NCBI GenBank assembly: GCA_047619685.1
Contig: JBLHLC010000009.1
Span: 1 to 64,000 of the forward strand
Source: JABDJZ01 sp047619685
GTDB taxonomy: Bacteria; Bacteroidota; Rhodothermia; Rhodothermales; UBA10348
Length of the DNA stretch: 64,000 bases
Reading direction: 5' to 3'
Part shown: piece by piece, positions 43,879 through 52,881 of the stretch
How the letters are laid out: the number at the start of each line of letters is the position of its first letter
How positions within the stretch are numbered: position 1 is the first letter of the stretch
The notes under the pieces: generated by a model
Told to the model about the DNA's origin: nothing
Seen by the model: the letters and a program-made list of their open reading frames with translations, nothing else
Database searches by the model: none
Made by a program: the position numbers and the translations under genes

Positions 43879-45471
43879 ATGAGCCACATTACTTCGGTCG
43901 TCATCTTCCTTCCCCTGGCGGGAGCGATTCTGACACTGCTCGCACGCGGCAACGCCATCAAGTGGACGGCGCTGGCGGTCACGTCCGTGACTTTTTTCGT
44001 CTCGCTGTTCATTCTGGCCGGATTCGATCCTTCGGTTTCCACGGCCACGATGCCACAGATGGCCGATGTCACAAGTGCATGGTTTGGAGACCGGCTGGAC
44101 ATCAAGTTCTTCGTCGGGATTGACGGGCTGAACATCCTCCTGATCCTCCTGACGACACTTTTGGGTCCGATCGTGGTGTTGTCGTCGTGGAACTACATCG
44201 GGAAGTACCCCAAATCGTACTACACGCTTCTCTTAGTCCTGCAAACCGGGGTGACGGGCGTTTTTGCATCCTACGACATCTTCCTGTTCTACATCTTCTT
44301 CGAGCTCACGCTGATCCCGATGTACTTCATCATCGGAATATGGGGCGGCGAAGACCGGGTGTACGCGGCTGTCAAGTTCGTCCTCTACACGCTGGTCGGC
44401 TCGCTGCTCATGCTGGTGGCGCTGCTGTTCCTGGGATACGCGGCAGGCGATGCCGTGAACGCCGGTGTCTTTACGACCGACTGGTTCAAGCTTGTCTCGT
44501 ACAACATGCCGCTGGAGACCCAGAGTTGGCTCTTCCTGCTGTTCGCGCTGGCGTTTGCGATCAAGGTCCCTCTCTTCCCGCTGCACACGTGGTTGCCCGA
44601 CGCGCACACCCAGGCCCCCACGGGCGGCTCGGTCATTCTTGCGGGCGTGCTCCTGAAAATGGGGACGTACGGTCTGGTGCGGTTTTGCCTGCCGTTCTTT
44701 CCGCAGGCCGCACAGGAATATGCCATGCTGTTTGCCATCCTGGCCGTCATCGGAATCGTCTACGGGGCCCTGGTGTCCCGGGCGCAGACCGACGCGAAGA
44801 AGCTGGTGGCGTATTCCTCGGTCAGTCACCTTGGATTTGTCGTCCTCGGCATCTTTGCCTTCACGACCGAGGCCATGCAGGGCGCCATCATCCAGATGAT
44901 CAACCACGGTATCTCGACCGGCGCACTCTTCCTTATCGTGGGAATGCTGTACGAGAGGCGACACACTCGGCTCATGACGGATTATGGCGGCATCGCCAAG
45001 AGCGTCCCTGTCTTGACCTTCTTCATGATTTTCACTGTGCTGGCGTCTGCCGGATTGCCGGGTCTGAACGGCTTTGTGGGTGAGTTCATGATCCTGGTGG
45101 GCGCGTTCAAGAGCACGGTGATCGGTTCACCCCTTCTGATTGCGTTTGCGACGACCGGCGTTATTCTGGCCGCGGTCTACCTGCTCTGGATGGTCTACCG
45201 GATGTTCTGGGGGCCGCTGGAGTCGGAGGAGAACCGTACAATGGCAGATCTCAATGTCCGCGAATTGGTCCTTTTGACTCCGCTGGCGGTACTCATGGTC
45301 TGGATGGGATTGGCTCCCAAGCCATTCCTGGAACTCAGCGAGCCGACCGCCCAGTTCATCCTGGACACGATCGACGCAAAACTGGCCTACGACCCCATTG
45401 AAGTTCCGGTACTCGTCTATGATGGGGAACGGTTCATACCGGCCGTCGGTGACGCAGTGACCCTCCGCTAG
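43879..45471 (+). CDS. nuoM: NADH-quinone oxidoreductase subunit M
   Basis: A 530-residue antiporter-like subunit (ND4). Key features: GIDGLNILLILLTTLLGPIVVLSSW, the helix-5 glutamate in FYIFFELTLIPMYFIIGIWGG, the helix-7 lysine in AFAIKVPLFPLHTWLPDAHTQAPTGGSVILAG, and KKLVAYSSVSHLGFVVLG. Follows nuoL after 18 bases. The next complex I gene (nuoN) is separated from it by two unrelated genes. Confidence 0.97.
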   Translation: MSHITSVVIFLPLAGAILTLLARGNAIKWTALAVTSVTFFVSLFILAGFDPSVSTATMPQMADVTSAWFGDRLDIKFFVGIDGLNILLILLTTLLGPIVVLSSWNYIGKYPKSYYTLLLVLQTGVTGVFASYDIFLFYIFFELTLIPMYFIIGIWGGEDRVYAAVKFVLYTLVGSLLMLVALLFLGYAAGDAVNAGVFTTDWFKLVSYNMPLETQSWLFLLFALAFAIKVPLFPLHTWLPDAHTQAPTGGSVILAGVLLKMGTYGLVRFCLPFFPQAAQEYAMLFAILAVIGIVYGALVSRAQTDAKKLVAYSSVSHLGFVVLGIFAFTTEAMQGAIIQMINHGISTGALFLIVGMLYERRHTRLMTDYGGIAKSVPVLTFFMIFTVLASAGLPGLNGFVGEFMILVGAFKSTVIGSPLLIAFATTGVILAAVYLLWMVYRMFWGPLESEENRTMADLNVRELVLLTPLAVLMVWMGLAPKPFLELSEPTAQFILDTIDAKLAYDPIEVPVLVYDGERFIPAVGDAVTLR

Positions 45472-45494
45472 CCTCCCACTCTCACATTCACACA

Positions 45495-47045
45495 ATGAGA
45501 ATGCCTCGCCTGCTGCCAGTTCTCCTCTTACTTCTGGCCACCGCGGTTAATCCGGGCGGTGTCCGTGCCCAGGATACCGACGCGGACCACGCGGCCGTAG
45601 AGGCTGAGCATCAGGACGCGCCGGCCGAGCACGCCCAGGAGGCAGACCTCAACGCGGCCGGAGATGAGCACGCGCAGGACGCCGAGCACGCGGCCGGCGA
45701 AGCGGGTCATGGCGAAGAAGGCGACCACGGCCCACTCCCTCCCTTGTGGCTGGTGCTGCCCTTCATGACGATCCTCTTGATGATCGCCACGGGGCCGCTC
45801 TTCTACGCCCATCACTGGCATCACCACTACCCGAAATATTCGGTCGGATTGGGTGTCATTGTGGCGCTGTATTACGTGTTTGGCATGGGGAACGGGACGC
45901 CCATCGTCCACGCGATCCAGGAGTACATGTCTTTCATAGCGCTTGTGGCTTCGCTGTTCATTGCAGCAAGCGGCATCTATGTGAGCGTGAACGCCAAGGG
46001 CAGCCCGGTGACCAACACCATTTTGCTGTTCGTGGCGTCCGTGATTGCGAACCTGATTGCTACCACGGGGTCGGCCATGCTCTTCATCCGTTGCTACATG
46101 CGGCTCAACACGGGCCGGCTGAAGGCATACCACATCGTCTTTTTCATATTTCTGGTAGCCAACGTCGGCGGCGCGCTGACGCCTATTGGCGATCCACCAC
46201 TGTTCCTGGGTTTCCTCCGAGGCGTGCCGTTCTTCTGGACGATGGCGCATGTTTGGCACATCTGGCTTTTCGCCACCGTGCTGATTCTGGGCGTGTTCTT
46301 CGTCATCGATAGCCGCAACAAGGACGAGGCACCGGATCCCGACCCCGACCTGCCCCTGATCTCGCTCCAGGGTAGCAAAGCCTTTATCTGGGTCGCCGTT
46401 ATCATCGGCAGCGTCTTCATTGACCCGAACATCTTCCCGGACGTGGTCCCGGATCTCTACGCCAAATTCCACATCCCATTTGGGATACGTGAGATCATCA
46501 TGTTCGCTGTGGCCTTTGGTGCCTACCAGACGGCGAACAAGGAGGTCATGGAAAAGAACGAGTTCAACTTTGAGCCCATTCGAGAGGTCGGGTGGCTCTT
46601 CCTCGGCATCTTTGCCACTATGCAGCCTGCCCTCCAACTGATCTCCGCGTTCGCCTCGTCAAACGCAGATTCTCTCTCGGTTGGCACCTTCTACTGGGGT
46701 ACCGGAGCGCTCTCCGGCATTCTGGACAATGCGCCCACCTATCTGAACTTCCTGGCCGCAGCCATGGGCAAATTCGGGATGGACGTGAACGCGGCCGCTT
46801 CCGTGGTTGCGTTCTCCGAGGGCATGGATTCCGCTATCTACCTGCAGGCCATTTCCGTCGCAGCGGTCTTCTTCGGCGCGATGTCCTACATCGGGAATGC
46901 GCCCAACTTCATGGTCAAGGCCATCGCGGAATCCAACGGAGTCGAGACGCCCTCTTTCATGGGGTACATCATCCGGTATTCGATCCCGATCCTGCTCCCC
47001 ATCTACTTCATCATTTACCTGGTATTCTTCAGTGGCTGGCTCTAG
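45495..47045 (+). CDS. nhaD: NhaD-type Na+/H+ antiporter embedded in the nuo operon
   Basis: A 516-residue membrane protein of the ion-transporter superfamily. A signal-like N-terminus (LLPVLLLLLATAVNPGG) is followed by about 55 Ala/Glu/His/Asp-rich residues (about residues 26-80) before the first helix. The transporter part includes VASVIANLIATTGSAMLFIR, the conserved NVGGALTPIGDPPLFLGFLRG and GALSGILDNAPTYLNFLAAA, both typical of NhaD. It lies 23 bases after nuoM and overlaps the next gene. It probably exports Na+ using the proton gradient that complex I makes. A citrate/arsenite permease of the same fold is less likely. Confidence 0.88.
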   Translation: MRMPRLLPVLLLLLATAVNPGGVRAQDTDADHAAVEAEHQDAPAEHAQEADLNAAGDEHAQDAEHAAGEAGHGEEGDHGPLPPLWLVLPFMTILLMIATGPLFYAHHWHHHYPKYSVGLGVIVALYYVFGMGNGTPIVHAIQEYMSFIALVASLFIAASGIYVSVNAKGSPVTNTILLFVASVIANLIATTGSAMLFIRCYMRLNTGRLKAYHIVFFIFLVANVGGALTPIGDPPLFLGFLRGVPFFWTMAHVWHIWLFATVLILGVFFVIDSRNKDEAPDPDPDLPLISLQGSKAFIWVAVIIGSVFIDPNIFPDVVPDLYAKFHIPFGIREIIMFAVAFGAYQTANKEVMEKNEFNFEPIREVGWLFLGIFATMQPALQLISAFASSNADSLSVGTFYWGTGALSGILDNAPTYLNFLAAAMGKFGMDVNAAASVVAFSEGMDSAIYLQAISVAAVFFGAMSYIGNAPNFMVKAIAESNGVETPSFMGYIIRYSIPILLPIYFIIYLVFFSGWL

Positions 47046-47340
47046 TCCATCGCGATCAGCGCTCTCCGAGGGTGATATTCAGACTGCGCTGGCAGATCTC
47101 CCTGGGTGGAGTTTTGCCAACGACCGTCTGGAGAGGACCCTGACGTTTAATAGCTTTCGCGAAGCGGTGACCTTTCTCGTGGCCATGTCCTACGAGGCGG
47201 AAACCCTTAACCACCATCCCGAGATCGTCAATGTGTACGGAACGGTCCGCTTTGGACTGACCACCCACGACGCCGGTAACAAGGTCACTGAGATGGACCT
47301 TGAACTGGCGCGACGGATCAACCGTGTTGCCTGGGTCTGA
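47032..47340 (+). CDS. phhB: Pterin-4a-carbinolamine dehydratase
   Basis: A 102-residue protein, started at GTG 47032, which overlaps the nhaD stop by 14 bases; no ATG is available in this region. The core has GWSFANDRLERTLTF, FREAVTFLVAMSYEAETLNHHPEI and VRFGLTTHDAGNKVTEMD. The His-His-Pro-Glu motif is the active site that dehydrates 4a-hydroxytetrahydrobiopterin during phenylalanine hydroxylase turnover. No phhA is in the window. It sits between nhaD and nuoN in one direction, 21 bases before nuoN. Confidence 0.88.
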   Translation: MAGSSPSRSALSEGDIQTALADLPGWSFANDRLERTLTFNSFREAVTFLVAMSYEAETLNHHPEIVNVYGTVRFGLTTHDAGNKVTEMDLELARRINRVAWV

Positions 47341-47361
47341 AGAGAGACCAAATCAAAATCA

Positions 47362-48846
47362 ATGGATCTGACGAACGCATACGCCAACCTGTCGGCGGAC
47401 ATTCTGGCCACGGCACCGATTACCCTGCTGGCTGTTCTGGGCCTGATTGCGGTTGTGGTGGACAGTTTTTGGAACGATCACCCCAGCGTTCCGTGGCTTG
47501 CCGGACTCGGACTCGGAGTGTCCTTTCTATTGGAGGTCACCAAACTCACAGACCCCGCCAGCACTGCGTTTTATGGCCTGCTGCGCACAGGTGGATATGC
47601 GTCGTTTGTCAACGCTGTCGTACTGCTGGGCGCCGGCCTTTCGGTCCAGCTTTGCCTTCCTTATCTGAAGCGTATTCGCCACAACTACGGCGAGGTCTAC
47701 GCCATCGTTTTGTTCGCGACCGTCGGCATGATGGTGCTGGGCACGGCCAACAATCTGGTCGCGGTATTCGTGGGTCTGGAGACGATGTCCATCTGCCTCT
47801 ACATCCTCACGGGCCTGGTTCGTGACGATGAGGGCGGCATCGAAAGCGCCCTGAAGTACTTCCTGCTGGGCGCGTTTGCCACCGGTTTTTTCCTCTATGG
47901 AATGGCGCTCCTCTATGGCGCCACGGGGACCTTTTACCTCCCCGAAATGGCCGCTGCCGTTTCGACCCAGGGCACGTCTCCACTCTTCTGGACGGGGGCC
48001 GGTCTCTTGCTGGTGGGCTTCATGTTCAAGGTGAGCGCGGTTCCTTTCCATATGTGGACCCCTGACGTGTATCAAGGTGCACCGACGACCATTACGGGTT
48101 TCATGTCCACGACGTCGAAGACGGCGGCATTTGGATCGATGATCCTGGTCCTGTTTATCGCCCTTCCTGCCGCGAACGTCTCCTACGCCCTGGCTGTTAT
48201 CGCGCTCATCACGATGGTGGTCGGCAACGTTCTGGCACTGGCGCAGAGCAACGTCAAGCGCATGTTGGCCTACTCCTCTGTGGCGCACGCGGGGTATGTC
48301 CTGGTGGGTCTGTCGGCCGGGAGCATTGCCGGCTACTCTGGTGCGCTTTATTACACGCTGGTCTACACGCTCATGAACATCGGCGCGTTTGGCGTGATGG
48401 CTCTTCTGGAGTGGGACGAAAAGGGAGGCCGTGAGCAAACGCTGGATTCCCTGGCCGGCGTGGGTCATCGCAAGCCGATCCTGGGTTGGACAATGGCGGT
48501 CTTCATGTTCAGCCTCGCTGGATTCCCGCCGCTTGGCGGCTTCATGGCCAAGGTGGCCGTGTTCGGGCCAGCCGTGGAGTCCGGCATGGTCTGGCTGGCC
48601 ATCACCGGTGTGCTTGCGAGCGCGATTTCGGCCTACTATTACCTGCGCGTACTGGTCGTCTTTTTCATGAAGGCGGAAGACGACGTCCGTGTCCCGGTAG
48701 CAGACAATGAGTTTGCTGTACCCCGTTCCTCGGCGTTTGTCCTCGTTTTCTGTGCGGCAGCGTTATTGGTTCTTGGCGTCTACCCTCAGCTTTTGGACTT
48801 GACGGAGTCCTTCTTTAGCGCGGCCGCCATGGCCGCCCTGCCCTAG
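47362..48846 (+). CDS. nuoN: NADH-quinone oxidoreductase subunit N
   Basis: A 494-residue antiporter-like subunit (ND2). Seen: AVFVGLETMSICLYILTGLVRDDEGGIESALKYFLLGAFATGFFLYG, FMFKVSAVPFHMWTPDVYQGAPTTITGFMST, and NVKRMLAYSSVAHAGYVLVG, with FSLAGFPPLGGFMAKVAVF near the C-terminus. Full length. It is the last complex I gene here; the next gene begins 8 bases later. Confidence 0.97.
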   Translation: MDLTNAYANLSADILATAPITLLAVLGLIAVVVDSFWNDHPSVPWLAGLGLGVSFLLEVTKLTDPASTAFYGLLRTGGYASFVNAVVLLGAGLSVQLCLPYLKRIRHNYGEVYAIVLFATVGMMVLGTANNLVAVFVGLETMSICLYILTGLVRDDEGGIESALKYFLLGAFATGFFLYGMALLYGATGTFYLPEMAAAVSTQGTSPLFWTGAGLLLVGFMFKVSAVPFHMWTPDVYQGAPTTITGFMSTTSKTAAFGSMILVLFIALPAANVSYALAVIALITMVVGNVLALAQSNVKRMLAYSSVAHAGYVLVGLSAGSIAGYSGALYYTLVYTLMNIGAFGVMALLEWDEKGGREQTLDSLAGVGHRKPILGWTMAVFMFSLAGFPPLGGFMAKVAVFGPAVESGMVWLAITGVLASAISAYYYLRVLVVFFMKAEDDVRVPVADNEFAVPRSSAFVLVFCAAALLVLGVYPQLLDLTESFFSAAAMAALP

Positions 48847-48854
48847 GCCGCCCC

Positions 48855-49445
48855 GTGCGCGCACTGGCCAGAGAGCTGCTCCCTCATGCTCCAAAGCTGG
48901 GCCTATACCTAGCTCCGGACATTCCGTCGGATAAGCTGGAGAATGCTCTCAAGGACTACGCGTTTGACGTCCGCATTCCGGACGTGATTGCGCTCTATGA
49001 CGGCACAATGCTGGGAGGCGCGAAGGACGGCGTTGTCTTCTGCAAGGACCGATTGGTTTTTCAGAACACCAACCTCGACCAGCCACAGGAGATCAGCTAC
49101 GAGGATATCGTCCGGGTGAACGCCAGGAAGCGTCTACTGAGAGGCATGAAGATCTATCTGGATGTAAACCGGGGCCGCGCCACGACGGAAGTCATGATTG
49201 ACTTCTCCGCGCACGACGAGGCCGCGAAGCACGTGGCGCTTTTCCTGGGCGAAGCCATGCTGAAGGGGGTTGACTTCGGACGCGGCTCCGGCGCCCCTCT
49301 CGAAGAAACCGCCGAAGGGTCCGGGCAGGTCCCCCGGCCTCCATCCACGGACCGAACAGCGGTCGAGGACACGCTGGACAAATTGCAGCGGGCCGGGAAG
49401 CTGACCCGCGAAGACAAGTACCGCATGCTGGAAACGCTGGACTAG
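48855..49445 (+). CDS. Uncharacterised protein with PH-like core and SHOCT-like C-terminus
   Basis: A 196-residue soluble protein started at GTG 48855, eight bases after nuoN. The middle (about residues 40-135) alternates strands with GVVFCKDRLVFQNTNLDQPQEISYEDI, like bacterial PH-type domains. The C-terminal TAVEDTLDKLQRAGKLTREDKYRMLETLD resembles the short SHOCT oligomerisation motif. I do not recognise a specific family. A Pro/Gly/Glu linker separates the two parts. Being at the end of the nuo operon may be incidental. Confidence 0.6.
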   Translation: MRALARELLPHAPKLGLYLAPDIPSDKLENALKDYAFDVRIPDVIALYDGTMLGGAKDGVVFCKDRLVFQNTNLDQPQEISYEDIVRVNARKRLLRGMKIYLDVNRGRATTEVMIDFSAHDEAAKHVALFLGEAMLKGVDFGRGSGAPLEETAEGSGQVPRPPSTDRTAVEDTLDKLQRAGKLTREDKYRMLETLD

Positions 49446-49546
49446 AGACGTCACACCCGCGGCAACCTGGGCCCTGTCCGTTCGTTACCAGACTACCCGA
49501 GGGCACAACTGAGCCCTCATCGACTTCCGACCATTTAACGACTCCG

Positions 49547-50164
49547 ATGGCCATGGCCTACTCGCTGCCAGACCTTCCCTACGCCCACGACGCCCTGGAG
49601 CCTCACGTGGACGCCCGCACGATGCACATCCATCACGGAAAACATCATCAGGGATACATCAACAATCTGAACGCGGCACTGGCCGATCACGACGCGCTTG
49701 CTGCAAAGTCAGTCGAGGACCTGCTTCGTGAATTTGCCAGCGTCCCTGACGCCATCAAAGGCGCCGTACGCAACAATGGAGGGGGACACGCAAACCACTC
49801 CCTTTTCTGGTCCATCATGTCGCCAAACGGTGGCGGCGCACCGGGCGGTGCTCTTGCTTCGGCCATCGACGCTGCATTCGGATCTCTGGACGAGTTCAAG
49901 GCGGCCTTTGCCAAGGCCGCCGGCACGCGGTTTGGAAGCGGTTGGGCATGGCTCGTCGTCAAGGCGGACGGAAGCCTGGCCTGCTACTCTACTGCCAACC
50001 AGGACAGCCCTTACATGGATGGTGACACCCCCATCCTTGGCCTGGATGTCTGGGAGCATGCCTACTATCTGAATTATCAGAACCGTCGTCCGGACTACGT
50101 CTCAGCATTCTGGAACATCGTCGACTGGTCGGCGGTGGCATCCAACTACGGCGCGGCCAAGTAA
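49547..50164 (+). CDS. sodA: Superoxide dismutase (Mn/Fe type)
   Basis: A 205-residue cytosolic enzyme disproportionating superoxide. Metal ligands are all present: His29 (MHIHHGKHH), His84 (GGGHANHSLFW), Asp167 and His171 (LGLDVWEHAYYLNYQNRR). The GGGHANHSLFW and FGSGWAWLV patterns favour the manganese type, though cambialistic use is possible. It starts at ATG 49547 or 49553. The upstream gap (49446-49546) contains a small hairpin (49499-49518) but no T tract. Followed by its own terminator. Confidence 0.96.
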   Translation: MAMAYSLPDLPYAHDALEPHVDARTMHIHHGKHHQGYINNLNAALADHDALAAKSVEDLLREFASVPDAIKGAVRNNGGGHANHSLFWSIMSPNGGGAPGGALASAIDAAFGSLDEFKAAFAKAAGTRFGSGWAWLVVKADGSLACYSTANQDSPYMDGDTPILGLDVWEHAYYLNYQNRRPDYVSAFWNIVDWSAVASNYGAAK

Positions 50165-50185
50165 CCAACGGCCAGGACTTGGAAC

Positions 50186-50224
50186 GAGGGCGGCCGGTGA
50201 GTTCCGGCGGCCCTCTTTCTGTTT
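50186..50224 (+). terminator. Intrinsic terminator after superoxide dismutase
   Basis: A 12-bp GC-rich stem with one G-G mismatch (50186-50197 with 50204-50215) and a TGAGTT loop, followed by TTTCTGTTT. The T tract ends exactly where the next gene's ATG begins (50225), so that gene needs a start signal inside the terminator, a promoter further upstream, or read-through. Confidence 0.8.
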
Positions 50225-50854
50225 ATGGACCTCCCCGAGCACATACGATTTCTCGAGCTTAGCCAGTCTCCTCCTTTGACTTTGGCGGCAGACTCCCTCC
50301 TCACGCCGGAGGAGGCCGAAAGGCAGGCGTCTTTCCGCAGCAAAGGTCGCCGCGAGTCCTTTGCGCTCGGCCGCTATGCAGCGCGTACGCTCCTGGGTCA
50401 GGCGTTGAATTGCGAGCCTGGCCAGGTCGGCATTGCCATACTGGAGGACGGGTCACTGATATCCCCGGGCGCTCCGTGGAATCTGTCCATTTCGCACAGT
50501 GGGCGCTTCGCCGCTGCGGCCATCTCAAAAAGTGAGATCGGATTGGACCTCGAGATTGTCAAGGACAGACCAGACGGTGTGTTTCGGTTCGTGCTCCATC
50601 CGGATGAGGTTTCCCTGCGTGATCGGATTGACCTTCCCAAGGCGCACCAACTGGCGCTCTTCTGGACGCTGAAGGAGTCCGTGCTGAAGGCAAAACGAAC
50701 GGGCCTCAGAAGATCTCCGAAATCCCTGCGACTGGAGATTGATCTTGAGAATGGGACGGCCGTGATCGTGGGCCAGCGGGTCTGGAACGCGCGCTTCGAT
50801 ATGCGCGAAGATCATGTCGTGGCCGTTTCGTGGCTGGCCGACAACGTCCTGTGA
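50225..50854 (+). CDS. 4'-phosphopantetheinyl transferase (Sfp type)
   Basis: A 209-residue enzyme that attaches phosphopantetheine to carrier proteins. Seen: FALGRYAARTLLG, NLSISHSGRFAAAAIS, the metal-binding IGLDLEIVKDRP (Asp-x-Glu, about residues 104-110) and the downstream WTLKESVLKAKRTGL (Glu plus Lys). It is full length, of the Sfp class active on PKS/NRPS or fatty-acid carrier proteins. No such synthase is nearby, so it may be the general housekeeping enzyme. Its 3' end overlaps the opposing glycosyltransferase gene by 43 bases. Confidence 0.9.
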   Translation: MDLPEHIRFLELSQSPPLTLAADSLLTPEEAERQASFRSKGRRESFALGRYAARTLLGQALNCEPGQVGIAILEDGSLISPGAPWNLSISHSGRFAAAAISKSEIGLDLEIVKDRPDGVFRFVLHPDEVSLRDRIDLPKAHQLALFWTLKESVLKAKRTGLRRSPKSLRLEIDLENGTAVIVGQRVWNARFDMREDHVVAVSWLADNVL

Positions 50855-52207
50855 GATCGACCCGTGTGCCAGGCGTAGCCGGAGCGGAACAGCCATCGGG
50901 AGAACCCTATCAGCCTCCATGCGGCGTGCATTTGTCGATAGCCCAGGTTCTCGACCACAGCAAACGCGCACAGAATGATAACATCCTGGATACGCGGGAA
51001 GATGTGCAGGGCGATTTCCTCCAGCAGTACGGAAGCGACCGAGAGCAGGATGGAAAGACCAAGCGCGAGGATGAGGAAAGCCACGACCGCCTCGTCCGAT
51101 ATCCATCCCTGACTCCAGGCAACGATCGTAACGATGTAGCCCAGTGCCTCAAAAACCGGACTCAGCCATTCGAAGAGAATCTGGGCAGGAAAGGACACCC
51201 AGCCCAGTCCCCCGCCCTCCCGTAACAGACCCTTATGGGCTACAATGCTCTCCGAGAGGCCTTGATGCCAGCGAATTCGTTGCTGCTGGAGGGCAAACCG
51301 GCTGTCCGGCACATCGGTCCAGCCGACCGGCTCCGGGACAAAGCCGATGCGGTACGGCTTCCCCTGCTTCCTGGCCCACCGGTGAAGGCGCACGGTAAGC
51401 TCCATGTCCTCTCCTACAGTATCCAATCTATAGCCACCGGCCGCCGCGACCGCGCGACGGTCAAACAGTCCGAAGGCTCCCGAGATGATCAGGAGGGTGT
51501 TGAAGGGCACCCAACCCATTCGTCCCAGCAGAAAGGCGCGAACGTATTCCAGCGTCTGGATGCGAGCCCAGAAATTCCGAGGCAGTCGAACCTCCGTAAC
51601 GAAGCCTTCCGCATCCCTGGAGCAGCCATTCAGCGGCATGATCGTGCCGCCGACGGCAATGGTACCTGGGTGACGGGCAAACTCGGCCACCGTCCTGCGG
51701 ATACTGTCGCGCTCGAAAACCGTGTCGGCATCGATCATACAGACCAGGTCATGCCGCGCGTGGTTAATTCCGGCGTTCAGGGCGTCTGCCTTCCCACCGT
51801 TCTCTTTGTCGATCACAACAATGTCGTGCGGGAGGCGGGATCGATAGACCTGGCGGATGCTGGCGGAATCAAGGTTTGTGCGGGGCTTCAGCGCACTGGG
51901 CACCAGTTGAAGGCCTTCCTGGAGCACATGGAGCGTCTGGTCCTTCGAGCCGTCATTCACCACTACGATCTGCAGCGCAGGATAGTCCTGAGCCAGCATG
52001 GTCCCCAGCGCGCTCAGGATCATCTCCTGTCCGTTGTAGGCGGGCATGATGATAGACACCGAAGGGGAATAGCGCCTTGACGGAGGCGGTAGTTGTCGCA
52101 ATCCCCTTCCGCGGCATGCGACTCAAAATTTGGATAAAGGCCACCATCACCAGACCGAAGTAGGCCAACTGAAGGAGGCCGAAATAGCCCAGGAAGAACC
52201 ACTCCAC
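50812..52207 (-). pseudogene. Processive-type family 2 glycosyltransferase, frameshifted after the first membrane helix
   Basis: The body (to 52101 in one frame, about 429 residues) is a membrane GT2 like poly-N-acetylglucosamine synthases. It has SVSIIMPAYNGQEM, VVVNDGSKDQTLHV, KENGGKADALNAGINHA, the DAD of MIDADTVF, TVGEDMELTVRLHRWA and the product-binding QQQRIRWHQGL, then four C-terminal helices. The natural N-terminal helix (VEWFFLGYFGLLQLAYFGLVMVAFIQ) lies in another frame, starting at a GTG at 52207. Removing one base from the C4 run at 52103-52106 joins them as SRMPRKG-LRQLPPPS. It is either a recent single-base mutation or an assembly error. If intact it would make a surface polysaccharide. 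Confidence 0.75.
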
Positions 52208-52374
52208 ATGGTGGCAATTTGTGACATCACGCGTCTGCCCCCCCTCTTTCGTCCAGGCGGCGCCATCCCTGGGACCGGAGGACATAATCCTGCTCCCAAG
52301 GTGCGAGCCCCACTGAAGTCCGGGCGCCCGGTCCATTAATGCGTGCCTCGATCATTTCTACGTGCGTGTCATCC

Positions 52375-52881
52375 TTAGACCGCGTAGAGGAGGCCATTGA
52401 TCTGGTCGAAGGTCTGAGCCGAATCCAGTTGGTTGACCACCAGGCTGGTGGCCCCGCATGATGGATTTCTTCCAGCGCCGCGATCACGCGCGCAACGCAA
52501 GACCCGTGGGACCTGGACACCTCATTGATAAGCGCATTGCGGGATTCTTCGTTGAGGTGCAGAATCACCTCTGCCACGGAGTGCTCAGGCCAGTCGGCAT
52601 GGCCGCAGATCCGCTCCCCCAAACGGGTGGGGTCGGCTGACGAATCTATGCGAACGGATGCCTCGAACGCGGCCAGTGAGATGAATGCGTCGTCCGAGTC
52701 GGCCAGACCCAGCATCCGGTCCAGCACCTCACGCCGACTCAGCGCCCCAAGACACTGGATACCTGCGATTCGACGCTCCCGGGTCGATCAGCGAGCGTGC
52801 CGGCGATGCTGCGGACGCAAGGCACATCGTGCCGAGCAGCAGGAGCCGTCTTATGGTGTCCGTCCGCCTCAGCGCGACCAC
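52375..52881 (-). pseudogene. HEAT-repeat-like exported protein, two frameshifts
   Basis: Three consecutive frames give one plausible protein. A signal peptide (RRLLLLGTMCLASAASPARSLID, from a GTG at 52881 overlapping the DinB stop) is first. A HEAT-like body follows (ERRIAGIQCLGALSRREVLDRML ... DDAFISLAAFEASVRID ... ALINEVSRSHGSCVARVIAALEEIHH), then an end GATSLVVNQLDSAQTFDQINGLLYAV. The joins need one base removed at the CCCGGG at 52778-52783 and one added at the C4 at 52452-52455. HEAT proteins beside a GT2 of this type suggest a shared exopolysaccharide role. The bases between it and the GT2 (52208-52374) show no clear gene. Confidence 0.5.

Noticed and set aside
49499..49518. GAGGGC...GCCCTC hairpin upstream of sod considered as a terminator
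   Set aside because: Six-pair stem without a T tract on either strand; not enough to call a terminator.
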